DNA of 64,000 nucleotides from Sandaracinaceae bacterium. Its GTDB lineage: Bacteria; Myxococcota_A; Polyangia; Polyangiales; Houyiibacteriaceae. Where the stretch lies: NCBI GenBank assembly GCA_016706685.1, contig JADJJE010000008.1, positions 62,001 to 126,000 of the forward strand, written 5' to 3'. Numbering within the stretch: position 1 is the stretch's first letter; every line of letters starts with the position of its first letter. The position numbers and the translations under genes are program-made. The notes beneath the pieces were generated by a model. The model was given only the letters and a program-made list of their open reading frames with translations. It was not told where the DNA came from and made no database searches. Below, piece after piece: positions 44,816-53,938 of this stretch.

Positions 44816-46014
44816 AGTCCGCTGCGCTCACCCTACCCCTCTTGCTGGCAGGCCTCTCCGGCTGCGCGTCGTCCGAGACCCCGGGCCACACACACGCGCC
44901 CGTGGTGTACGGCACCGACGACCGGCAAGAGGTCTATGCGCACCCCTCGGCCAGCCTGCGCACGCTGGCGCACGAGTCCATCGTGGCGCTCATCCGTGAC
45001 ACCCGCCTCGAGGAGCAAATGGACGGCAGCTTCGAGCGCACCCCCACGCTGACCCTCGGCGAGGCGCACGACCTGTGCAGCGACCAGCGCTTCATCGACC
45101 AGCCCACCAGCGCCTTCTGCTCGGGCACGCTGGTGGCGCCCGACATCGTGGTCACGGCGGGGCACTGCATCGAGACGCTGTCCGAGTGCATGAACACGCG
45201 CTTGGTGTTCGACTACCTGTACACGGCCGACGGCGTGCTGGCGCCGCTCGAGGCCGATGACGTGTACGGCTGCGTGGAGATCCTGTCGCGGCAAGACGGC
45301 GTGCTGGACTACGCCTACCTGCGCCTCGACCGCGAGGTGGTGGGCCACAGCCCGGCCACGCTCTCGCCCGGTGTGGGCAGCACCTGCCGCAACGTGGTGG
45401 ACGAAGAGGCCGTGAGCGCCCTCGGCTTCGGCTCGGGGCTGCCGCTCAAGATCGACTCGGGCGGGGCCGTCACCAACCCGTCGTCACGCGGCACCAACTT
45501 CTTCCTGACCTCGCTCGACACCTTCGCGGGCAACAGCGGCTCGGGCGTGTTCAACGCCTCGGGCCAGCTGGTGGGCGTGCTCTCGAGCGGCCTCGGCGAT
45601 TACCGCGAGCGGGCGGGCGAGGGCTGTGACGAGGTCAACGTGCTGTCGGAGCTCTTCGGCGGGGAGCAGATCGGCCACCTGTTCCCCACGCTGCTGCGCT
45701 ACTGCGACGAGGCGAGCGCGCCGGACGCCACGCTGTGCGCCGCCGCCGACAGCGCTTGCCCGGACGGACCCAGCCCCGATGCGGGCATGCCGGACGCGGG
45801 CATGGACCCGGACGCGGGCGTGGACCCGGACGCCGGCGTGGACGCGAGCGCCGACGCTGCGACGGCCGACATGGGCCGGCCACGCGGCTCCGGCCGTGGC
45901 TGCTCGATCACGGAAGTGGCTCGCAGTGGCGCGGGCCCACAGGGTGCACTGCTGGCCGCGCTGCTCGGGCTCGCGTTGCGCCGCCGGCCCCGTGTGCGAC
46001 CACGCCACACATGA
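44812..46014 (+). CDS. trypsin-like serine protease, lipoprotein signal plus MYXO-CTERM-like tail
   Basis: 400 residues. Signal with lipobox LSGC. Catalytic triad: TAGHCIE (His), GVLDYAYLRLDR (Asp) and FAGNSGSGVFN (Ser). The N-terminus VVYGTDDRQEVYAHPSASLR marks a myxobacterial subgroup; an AspAla/GlyMet-Pro-Asp-rich linker leads to a Cys (RGCSITEV) and a hydrophobic helix with RRR end. Having both a lipobox and a tail that is probably sorted is unusual; the tail may be cleaved at the cell surface. Start and stop overlap neighbours by ATGA. Confidence 0.82.
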   Translation: MKSAALTLPLLLAGLSGCASSETPGHTHAPVVYGTDDRQEVYAHPSASLRTLAHESIVALIRDTRLEEQMDGSFERTPTLTLGEAHDLCSDQRFIDQPTSAFCSGTLVAPDIVVTAGHCIETLSECMNTRLVFDYLYTADGVLAPLEADDVYGCVEILSRQDGVLDYAYLRLDREVVGHSPATLSPGVGSTCRNVVDEEAVSALGFGSGLPLKIDSGGAVTNPSSRGTNFFLTSLDTFAGNSGSGVFNASGQLVGVLSSGLGDYRERAGEGCDEVNVLSELFGGEQIGHLFPTLLRYCDEASAPDATLCAAADSACPDGPSPDAGMPDAGMDPDAGVDPDAGVDASADAATADMGRPRGSGRGCSITEVARSGAGPQGALLAALLGLALRRRPRVRPRHT

Positions 46015-47159
46015 ACCCCTTCCGTCTCTCGGTCCTCGCACTCGTCGCAACCGGACTGTTGGCGGCCAGCCCGGCGGTCGCCCAGACCTGGGAGGTGGCC
46101 GGCGCCGCGGGCGGTGAGCTGGCCGTGGCCCCCGCGCTCACCGGCCATGGCTTCTTGTTCCTGCAGGCGGCGCGCAGCGACACCCTCGGTGGCACGCTGC
46201 GCCTGACCTACAACACCGACACGGTCGACGTGACGCTCGAGCGCCTGCCGCTGGCAGAGCGCCTGGAGCTGACGGTGGGCATGCGCGGCGAGGCGCTCAT
46301 CGCGGGCTTGAACCTGGACTACTTCCAGCAAGGCGAACGGCTGTCCGACCGCGGCTTCTATGCGAGCTACCTGCAGGGGCACGCTCGGCTGCAGCGCCAC
46401 CTGCCTGCGCACAACACGGTGGAGCTGGACACGCAGGTGCGCCGCTGGTGGTTCTCGGACACGGGCAGCACGGCCGACACGCTGCAGCTGCCGCAGGAGA
46501 CCTGGCACGCGCAGGTGCGGCTGGCGTGGATCTACTGGAACATCCAGCTGCCGCGCGAAGAGTGGGAGGCGCACCGGCTGTTCCCGCGTGTCACGGGCTT
46601 CGCGTTCCGGGTGGCGGCCGAGATGCTGCTGCGTGGTGAGGCCGGGGCCTTCGGCGCCGAGGTGGCTCCGGGGGAGCTCGACCCGCGCAACGACGCCGGA
46701 CGCGGAGCGGCCACGCTGCGTCTCTGGGCGGCCGGGGGCACCCGCTTCGGTGCGCTGCGCCTGGCCTTCGAGCTGAACGGCGCCTGGGGCACGGGCCATG
46801 ACGACATCACGCGCGACCGCGTGGGCGGGCTCACGCCCTATGTGGTGCGCGTGCCGGGGCTGCCCTGGGCGGCGCTGCTGTCCGAGCGCTACCTGGTGGG
46901 CGAGGCCCGGCTGGCCCTCGCTCTCGGAGACGAGCGCGCCCACGAGCTGGGTGTCCTCGTGGCGGCCGGCGTGCTGAACGACCCGCGTCGGCTCGGGCTG
47001 CGCGAGGCGGGCGGCCTGGGTGGTGGCGCGCTGTTCGCGGACCTTCGCTTTGGCAGCTGGCAGATCCACGCGCAGGGCGCCATGGCCGCGCCGGTGGGCT
47101 GGCTCACCGACCGTGTCCACCTCTCTGGGCTGGTGGGTGTGGGCGTCCGGCTGAAGTGA
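46011..47159 (+). CDS. predicted outer-membrane beta-barrel protein
   Basis: 382 residues. Signal peptide (LALVATGLLAASPAVAQ), then alternating amphipathic strands ending in aromatic residues, for example GGTLRLTYNTDTVDVTLERLPLAER, HARLQRHLPAHNTVELDTQVRRWWF, WHAQVRLAWIYWNIQLP, GALRLAFELNGAWG, HLSGLVGVGVRLK. The C-terminal strand ending in aliphatic residue and Lys is typical of beta barrels. No family recognised. Encoded between the two trypsin-like proteases and translationally coupled to the first, so it may serve their export or surface display. Confidence 0.6.
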   Translation: MNPFRLSVLALVATGLLAASPAVAQTWEVAGAAGGELAVAPALTGHGFLFLQAARSDTLGGTLRLTYNTDTVDVTLERLPLAERLELTVGMRGEALIAGLNLDYFQQGERLSDRGFYASYLQGHARLQRHLPAHNTVELDTQVRRWWFSDTGSTADTLQLPQETWHAQVRLAWIYWNIQLPREEWEAHRLFPRVTGFAFRVAAEMLLRGEAGAFGAEVAPGELDPRNDAGRGAATLRLWAAGGTRFGALRLAFELNGAWGTGHDDITRDRVGGLTPYVVRVPGLPWAALLSERYLVGEARLALALGDERAHELGVLVAAGVLNDPRRLGLREAGGLGGGALFADLRFGSWQIHAQGAMAAPVGWLTDRVHLSGLVGVGVRLK

Positions 47160-47177
47160 CATTAGACTGCCGGCTTC

Positions 47178-48335
47178 ATGCCGAACACACAGTCGCTCTG
47201 GTCCCGGGTGTCTTCACTTCTTGCGCCGGGCGTCTCGTCCGGGGTGCTCGTCAGCGCCTCGCTCGTGGCAAGCCTGAGCGGCTGCGCCGATGAGGGCAGC
47301 GTGGGCGCGCGGCCCGAGGCCGTGGTCTACGGCGAGGACGACCGCACGGACGTCTACGCCCACCCGAGCGCGTCGCTGCGCAGCCTGGCCACGGAGTCCA
47401 TCGTGGCGCTGGTCCCTGGGAGCGACCTGACAGACAACGGTGACGGCACATGGGACCTCGCGTCGGCTTTCACGCTCGAGGAGGCCTTCGACCTCTGCGA
47501 CGACCAGCGCTTCCTCACTCAGCCCACCAGCGCGTTCTGCTCCGGCACGCTGGTCGCGCCCGACGTCATCGTGACCGCCGGCCACTGCATGGAGAGCATG
47601 GCGGACTGCCTCGAGACCAGCTTCGTGTTCGACTACCTCTACACGGCGGATGGCGTGCTGGCCGAGCTCGAGGACGACGACGTGTACAACTGCGCTGAGA
47701 TCCTCGCGCAAGAGAACGGCGTCATCGACTACGCGTACCTGCGCCTCGACCGCCCGGTGGTGGGACACACGCCCGCCACCCTCTCCGCGGGCATCGGCGA
47801 CACCTGCCGCAACGTGGAAGATGGCGAGGCCGTCACCGTGCTCGGCTTCGGCTCCGGCCTGCCCCTCAAGATCGACGACGGCGGCAACGTCACCGACCCG
47901 AGCACCCAGGGCTCGTACTTCTTCGAGACCTCGCTCGACACCTTCGGCGGCAACAGCGGCTCGGGCGTGTTCAATGACGCCGGTGAGCTGGTGGGCGTGC
48001 TCTCAGCGGGCGCAGCCGACTACGTGACACGCGACGCCGAGGGCTGCGACGAAGTCAACGTGCTCCCCGAGAGCGCCGGCGGCGAAGTCATCGGCCACGT
48101 GTTGCCCACGCTTGCCGACTACTGCGCCGACGCTCCGGACCCCGACGCCGACCTGTGCGCCCTGTTCGACACCGCTTGCCCCAACGGGGTGGATGGCGAA
48201 GGCCCGGCTGGCGAAGGCTCGAGCTGCAGCGTGAGCAGCCCCGCCGCTGGCACGGGCAGCGCGCCGCTCGCGTTCCTCGCGCTGCTGGGCCTGGTGCTCG
48301 GCCGCCGTGTCCGTCGCCGCGGGAGCGCGGAGTGA
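47178..48335 (+). CDS. trypsin-like serine protease paralogue with MYXO-CTERM-like tail
   Basis: 385 residues, about 60% identical by eye to the protease encoded at 44812. Same AVVYGEDDRTDVYAHPSASLR start, TAGHCMES (His), GVIDYAYLRLDR (Asp), FGGNSGSGVFN (Ser), lipobox LSGC and a C-terminal SSCSVSSPAAGTGSAPLAFLALLGLVL with RRVRRR. The linker is shorter and lacks the Asp-Ala-Gly repeats. Follows the barrel gene by 18 bases and overlaps the crotonase GTG. Tandem duplication around a barrel gene hints at a surface-protease cassette. Confidence 0.82.
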   Translation: MPNTQSLWSRVSSLLAPGVSSGVLVSASLVASLSGCADEGSVGARPEAVVYGEDDRTDVYAHPSASLRSLATESIVALVPGSDLTDNGDGTWDLASAFTLEEAFDLCDDQRFLTQPTSAFCSGTLVAPDVIVTAGHCMESMADCLETSFVFDYLYTADGVLAELEDDDVYNCAEILAQENGVIDYAYLRLDRPVVGHTPATLSAGIGDTCRNVEDGEAVTVLGFGSGLPLKIDDGGNVTDPSTQGSYFFETSLDTFGGNSGSGVFNDAGELVGVLSAGAADYVTRDAEGCDEVNVLPESAGGEVIGHVLPTLADYCADAPDPDADLCALFDTACPNGVDGEGPAGEGSSCSVSSPAAGTGSAPLAFLALLGLVLGRRVRRRGSAE

Positions 48336-49138
48336 GCGATCGCGTCAGCATCGACCGCCGCGCGGACGTCGCCTACCTGGCGCTCACCCACGCCAGCAAG
48401 CACAACGCGCTCGACTGGGAGATGCTGAGCGCGCTGGTGGAGGCCGCCGAGTCGCTCAAGGCCGACCGCTCGCTGCGCGGGGTCATCCTGCACGCCGAGG
48501 GGCCGTCATTCTGCAGCGGCCTCGACTTCCCGAAGTTCACCAAGGAGCCGGCGCGCATGGCGCGGGCGTTCGCCAAGCTGGGCCTGCGCAGCACCAACCT
48601 CTTCCAAGAGGCGTGCTGGGCGTTCCGGCGGCTGCCCGTGCCCGTGGCGGCCGTCACCCACGGGCGCTGCTTCGGTGGGGGCCTGCAGCTGGCGCTGGCG
48701 GCGGACTTCCGCTTCACCACGCCCGACTGCGAGTTCTCCATCATGGAGGCCAAGTGGGGCCTCATCCCGGACATGACGGGCAGCGTCACGCTGCGCGAGC
48801 TCATGCCCATGGACCAGGCCAAGCGGCTCACCATGACGGGCCGCGTGTTCAGCGGCGTGGAGGCCAAGGGCTACAACCTGGTCACCGAGGTGGCGGCTGA
48901 CCCCATGGCCGCCGCCGAGGCGCTCATGGCCGAGCTGGTGACGCGCTCACCCGACTCGGTGGCCGCCACCAAGCAGCTGTTCCACGAGACCTGGGTCGCG
49001 CACGAAGACGCCGCCTTCTCGCTCGAGAGCCGCCTGCAGGCGCTGGTGCTCATGGGCAAGAACCAGCGGGCGGCCATGCAGGCCAACTTCAAGAAGGAGG
49101 CGCCGCGCTTCGGGCGCCGCCTGCGCGTGCTGGGCTGA
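48332..49138 (+). CDS. enoyl-CoA hydratase/isomerase (crotonase) family protein
   Basis: 268 residues starting with GTG that overlaps the protease stop (GTGA). Crotonase fold: RGVILHAEGPSFCSGLDFP near residue 50 (oxyanion hole), PVPVAAVTHGRCFGGGLQLALAADFRF near residue 105 (second oxyanion loop), EAKWGLIPDMTGSVTLREL with Pro rather than Glu at one of the usual catalytic positions. Members act on CoA thioesters. An enzyme of fatty acid metabolism at the end of a secreted-protein operon is unexpected; it may have its own promoter. Confidence 0.82.
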   Translation: MSDRVSIDRRADVAYLALTHASKHNALDWEMLSALVEAAESLKADRSLRGVILHAEGPSFCSGLDFPKFTKEPARMARAFAKLGLRSTNLFQEACWAFRRLPVPVAAVTHGRCFGGGLQLALAADFRFTTPDCEFSIMEAKWGLIPDMTGSVTLRELMPMDQAKRLTMTGRVFSGVEAKGYNLVTEVAADPMAAAEALMAELVTRSPDSVAATKQLFHETWVAHEDAAFSLESRLQALVLMGKNQRAAMQANFKKEAPRFGRRLRVLG

Positions 49139-49148
49139 CCGCCGCGCC

Positions 49149-49700
49149 TCAGTGGCGCGGCTTGACCTCACCGCGCCGCAGCTTGCGGTACATGGACAGG
49201 GACTCGGTCATCACCTTGATGGCCTCGTCCTTGTCCATGATGTCGTCGATGACCACCTCTTTGTTCTCCAGCACCTTGTAGTCCTGGAAGAAGCGCTTGA
49301 TCTGCCGCAGCGTGTGCGAGGGCAGGTCCGTGTGGTGGTGGATCTCGTCGAACGATGGGTCCCCGTTGCATACCGCGATGATCTTGTCGTCGATGCCCTT
49401 GTCGTCGCGCATGCGCATGACGCCGATGGCGCGCGCGTCCACCACGGTCAGCGGGTAGAGCGGCTCCATGGTGAGCACCAGCGCATCGAGCGGGTCGCCG
49501 TCGTCGCAAAACGAGCGCGGGATGAAGCCGTAGTTCGCGGGGTAGTGCACCGCGCTGTACAGTACGCGGTCCAGCTTGAGCAGGCCGCTCTCCTTGTCCA
49601 GCTCGTACTTGTTCTTGCTGCCCGTCGGGACCTCGATGATGACGGGGAACGCGGTCTCGATGACCTTCTCATCGACGTAGATGTCGTGCCAGGGGTGCAT
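49149..49700 (-). CDS. ppa: inorganic pyrophosphatase
   Basis: 183 residues. Family I soluble pyrophosphatase that hydrolyses PPi to drive biosynthesis. IIEVPTGSKNKYELDKESGLLKLDRVLYSAVHYPANYGFIPRSFCDDGDPLDALVL contains the conserved Glu, Lys, Tyr-Pro-Asn-Tyr-Gly and the DxDPxD metal site, and RMRDDKGIDDKIIAV the downstream Asp/Lys residues. Start ATG at 49700 follows the kinase stop by 14 bases on the same strand, so kinase and enzyme are likely co-transcribed. Confidence 0.93.
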   Translation of the reverse strand: MHPWHDIYVDEKVIETAFPVIIEVPTGSKNKYELDKESGLLKLDRVLYSAVHYPANYGFIPRSFCDDGDPLDALVLTMEPLYPLTVVDARAIGVMRMRDDKGIDDKIIAVCNGDPSFDEIHHHTDLPSHTLRQIKRFFQDYKVLENKEVVIDDIMDKDEAIKVMTESLSMYRKLRRGEVKPRH

Positions 49701-49714
49701 GCGGTTGGTCTCGG

Positions 49715-51049
<1,335 letters not shown>

Positions 51050-51071
51050 TGAACCCTATAACTGCGGGCTG

Positions 51072-52025
51072 ATGTCGATCGTGGAGACCGCCCACTTCGA
51101 GGGGCCCGAGAAGAAGCTGAAGGTGACGTTCGCGAAGGACGCGCCCGGGCTCCGCTCGCTGCCGCGCACGGTGTGGGACCAGGTGCTGGGCGCGGCCGGG
51201 GCGGCCATCGTGTCGGCGGCCCACGACGAGTACTGGGACGCCTATGTGCTCAGCGAGTCGAGCCTGTTCGTGAGCGACCACTCGTTGACCCTGATCACCT
51301 GCGGCCAGACACGCCTGGTGGACGCCGTCGCGCCGTTGCTGTCCCACGCCCCACGAGCCGCGCTGTCGCAGCTGCTCTACGCCCGCAAGAGCGAGCACTT
51401 CCCACAGCACCAAGCCAGCACCTTCGACGCGGACGCAAAGCGCCTGCGCGCGCTGCTGGGGCCGAGTGGTCCGTGCGCGCAGCGGCGCCTCGGCGAGGGC
51501 GAGCACTTCGTGGACCTCTTCGATTCCGCTGCCAGTGGTCACGCGCGGCGCCCTGACGTCACGCTCGAGGTGCTCATGCACGGTCCGTCGGCCGCGGCCT
51601 GCGCGCGCTTCGAGCGCAGCCAGGCTCCCGCGGCGCGCGCTCTGGTGGCGTCACTGGCGCCCGGCTTCGCGCTGCACGAGCACTACTTCGACCCGCAGGG
51701 CTACTCCGTGAACGGCCTGGGCGACGGCGCGTACGTGACCCTGCACGTGACCCCCGAGCCGGTGGGCAGCTACGTGAGCTTCGAGCTGCAGGGCCCGCTC
51801 GAGCGCGTGTCCGCGGGCGACGCACAGCGCTGCGTGGCCGCGCTGGCCGCCGCGTTCGCGCCCCGCTCCATCGAGGTGCTGGCCTACCACCCGAGCGAGC
51901 CGTGGCTGACCGCCGCCGATCTGCGCGCCGCGGTTCGGGGCTACGTCGTGGCCGCGGGCGAGCCACTCCGCGCGGCGGACTACCACCTGGCCTTCACGCA
52001 GCTACGGCCGAGCACCGCGCTCTAG
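51072..52025 (+). CDS. eukaryotic-type S-adenosylmethionine decarboxylase
   Basis: 317 residues. Makes decarboxylated AdoMet for spermidine synthesis. Sequence landmarks match the eukaryotic class (AMD1-like, full-length about 330 aa): FEGPEKKLKV at the start, YVLSESSLFVSDHSLTLITCGQT, where the Glu-Ser cleavage creates the pyruvoyl cofactor and Cys of TCG is catalytic, and GYSVNG followed by VTLHVTPE. Bacterial SpeD proteins are half this size. No spermidine synthase is adjacent. A eukaryotic-type enzyme in a bacterium is unusual and could reflect transfer or an old duplication of the bacterial form. Confidence 0.85.
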   Translation: MSIVETAHFEGPEKKLKVTFAKDAPGLRSLPRTVWDQVLGAAGAAIVSAAHDEYWDAYVLSESSLFVSDHSLTLITCGQTRLVDAVAPLLSHAPRAALSQLLYARKSEHFPQHQASTFDADAKRLRALLGPSGPCAQRRLGEGEHFVDLFDSAASGHARRPDVTLEVLMHGPSAAACARFERSQAPAARALVASLAPGFALHEHYFDPQGYSVNGLGDGAYVTLHVTPEPVGSYVSFELQGPLERVSAGDAQRCVAALAAAFAPRSIEVLAYHPSEPWLTAADLRAAVRGYVVAAGEPLRAADYHLAFTQLRPSTAL

Positions 52026-52080
52026 AGCGCTGCACCCGGCCGTGCCGAGGACGTGGGGGGCGGCGTGACCCGCCGGACGA

Positions 52081-52836
52081 TCAGAAGGCCTGCGGACGCG
52101 GCCCCACCGAAGAACCCTGCGGGTCGGCCTCGCGAATGTGGGCGATGTTCACGGCCTCACCGCCGCGCGCCACGTACTCGCGGTACACGTGCGCGTAGTA
52201 GTTGGACATGATGATCATGGCCAGCGGGATGGTGAAGAACATGCCGATGCCGCACGCGATGACGCCCGCCAGGTAGAGCCCGAAGAACACGAAGCTGAGG
52301 ATGAAGCCGCCCAGCAGCAGCTCCTTCCACATGGTCTTGCCCATGCGGAAGGCAGGCCCGAACTGGAGGCCGACGCTGATGTCGTCGGACAGCTGGGCGC
52401 GCACGCCGCCGGAGACCATGCCCAGGCTGAAGGGGATCATGCACGCGATCATCAAGAGACCGCCGAGGCCCGCGAGGACTCCGCTGATGAGGCTGCTCTC
52501 GAGCTGAGCGCCCAGGAACGCGCCCGCGCCGATGCAGCCGTAGCAGACCAGCATGATGGGCAGCAGGGCGAGGCCCCACACCAGCTGCACGATGAACACG
52601 CGGAAGCCCGAGCCCGCCAGCTTCATGAGGTAGTCGAGGTCGAACTCCATGCGCGGCAGGAGGTCTTCCTGGCCCCGTGCCGTCCGCTGCATCATGGCGG
52701 ACAGGTAGCCGTTCAGCGCGAACTGACCGAAGAAGGGGATACACATGGCGGACAGCATGAGCACGCCGCAGAGGGCGATCTTCTTGGTCCAGTCGGGGTC
52801 GCGCTTGGCGAGTTCGAGGCCGCTCAGGTACTGCAC
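52081..52836 (-). CDS. DUF4013-like integral membrane protein
   Basis: About 251 residues with five or so transmembrane helices: IALCGVLMLSAMCIPFFGQFALNGYLSAMM, FRVFIVQLVWGLALLPIMLVCYGCIGA, VLAGLGGLLMIACMIPFSLGM, ELLLGGFILSFVFFGLYLAGVIA, IGMFFTIPLAMIIMSNYYAHVYREY. The ends (SGLELAKRDPDWTKK; YYAHVYREY) fit DUF4013. I take the GTG before QYLSGLEL; an upstream GTG at 52881 would add 15 residues. Function unknown; may be a glycerophosphoryl-diester or lipid-related permease. Confidence 0.6.
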   Translation of the reverse strand: MQYLSGLELAKRDPDWTKKIALCGVLMLSAMCIPFFGQFALNGYLSAMMQRTARGQEDLLPRMEFDLDYLMKLAGSGFRVFIVQLVWGLALLPIMLVCYGCIGAGAFLGAQLESSLISGVLAGLGGLLMIACMIPFSLGMVSGGVRAQLSDDISVGLQFGPAFRMGKTMWKELLLGGFILSFVFFGLYLAGVIACGIGMFFTIPLAMIIMSNYYAHVYREYVARGGEAVNIAHIREADPQGSSVGPRPQAF

Positions 52837-52950
52837 GGTGACACCACTTCGGTTGGGGTTGAAGACACGAGCACGATACACGCGACATACGCGGTGTGGT
52901 GCGAAATCTTCCTTGTGGCAGGGCCCCGGCCGCCCGTCAGCGCGCGCGCG

Positions 52951-53562
52951 TCACACCCAGCTGACGCGATAGGCGATGACGGTGGGCGTCTGCAAGCCGG
53001 GCAGCTGCCGCGTGTAGACCTTGCGCGTGACCAGCTCGATGGTGCTCTCGAACATGCCCTCCCAGCCGGCGCGGAAGTAGGCGATGTCCGCGAAGGGCAC
53101 GCCGTGGCACTCCACGCGCGCCTCCTTGGGACCTAGCCGGTAGACCGCCGACGAGCCCCCTTCCATGAGGCGGCCCCACGCGATGGGGAAGCGCTCGAGC
53201 AGCGCCCACACGCTGACCGTGCCGCTGGCCTTGAGCCCGCGGATGATGGTGCCCACGTAGGTGTTCTGGATGCGCTGCGCCACCAGCCGGCCGTTGTCGA
53301 TCTGCTGCTCCGGCGTGTAGCCCACCGCGTCCATCGCGCGGTAGTGAGCCACCGCCACGTCCACCGGCACCCAGCTGGCCACCACCAGGTTCATGATGGC
53401 GTGGTGATACGCCGGGTCCAGCACCTGGTCGTAGCGCTCTTTCATGTGGCTCTCGTTGAGCGCGCGCAGCGAGCCGGCCAGCAGCGTCCCGCGCACGTGG
53501 GTGACGGGCGGCACCGCGTGGGGCTCGTGACCGAGGGCGACGACGACCGAGTCGGGCGACAT
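52951..53562 (-). CDS. hypothetical protein in V4R-like operon, DUF2378-like
   Basis: 203 residues, no signal peptide. VRGTLLAGSLRALNESHMKERYDQVLDP, then WVPVDVAVAHYRAMDAVGYTPEQQIDNGRLVAQRIQNTYVGTIIRG and FRAGWEGMFESTIELVTRKVYTRQLPGLQTPTVIAYRVSWV. The helix-rich layout with a final beta pair resembles the HNOB/V4R-like and Myxococcus DUF2378 groups, but weakly. Twelve bases after the stop of the preceding gene on the same strand. Function unknown. Confidence 0.45.
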   Translation of the reverse strand: MSPDSVVVALGHEPHAVPPVTHVRGTLLAGSLRALNESHMKERYDQVLDPAYHHAIMNLVVASWVPVDVAVAHYRAMDAVGYTPEQQIDNGRLVAQRIQNTYVGTIIRGLKASGTVSVWALLERFPIAWGRLMEGGSSAVYRLGPKEARVECHGVPFADIAYFRAGWEGMFESTIELVTRKVYTRQLPGLQTPTVIAYRVSWV

Positions 53563-53574
53563 TGGCGAAACCTA

Positions 53575-53934
53575 TCAGGGACGGGACGCATCGGGGGAGT
53601 CCATGTCCCAACACACGGGCCCGAACATGGCGCCCAGGCGCTCTTCCATGTGCTCCACGAGCGCGCGCGGCACCACGCCGCCCAGCTTTCCGTAGACCAC
53701 CAAGAGCTCGCGGTCGCCCACCACGTAGCTGGCCGTGAGCCCCGCGCCCACGCGCAGCTGCACGTGATCGCGCGCCCCGTCCACCAGGGCCGAGAACTCA
53801 CTCACGCGCACGTCGGCCTCGGGCAGCATGGCCGCGTCGGCCACGGTCAGCGGGCGCGGCGCTTGATAGACCACGCGCAGCCGCGCCGCGCAGTCTCGTC
53901 CGAGGCGCGCACGCAGCCGGCCATGCGCTTCCAC
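53575..53934 (-). CDS. small hypothetical protein in V4R-like operon
   Basis: 119 residues: a helical N-terminus, AARLRVVYQAPRPLTVADAAML, then YVVGDRELLVVYGKLGGVVPRALVEHMEERLGAMF. The part VVYGKLGGV with a conserved Gly pair is beta-type. No family recognised. Starts 4 bases after the stop of the larger upstream gene and ends 12 bases before the next, so it is a member of the four-gene operon. Confidence 0.45.
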   Translation of the reverse strand: MEAHGRLRARLGRDCAARLRVVYQAPRPLTVADAAMLPEADVRVSEFSALVDGARDHVQLRVGAGLTASYVVGDRELLVVYGKLGGVVPRALVEHMEERLGAMFGPVCWDMDSPDASRP

Positions 53935-53938
53935 GTCA

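Noticed and set aside
43715..49138. Biosynthetic gene cluster
   Set aside because: No core biosynthetic enzyme; products are hydrolases, a barrel and one crotonase.
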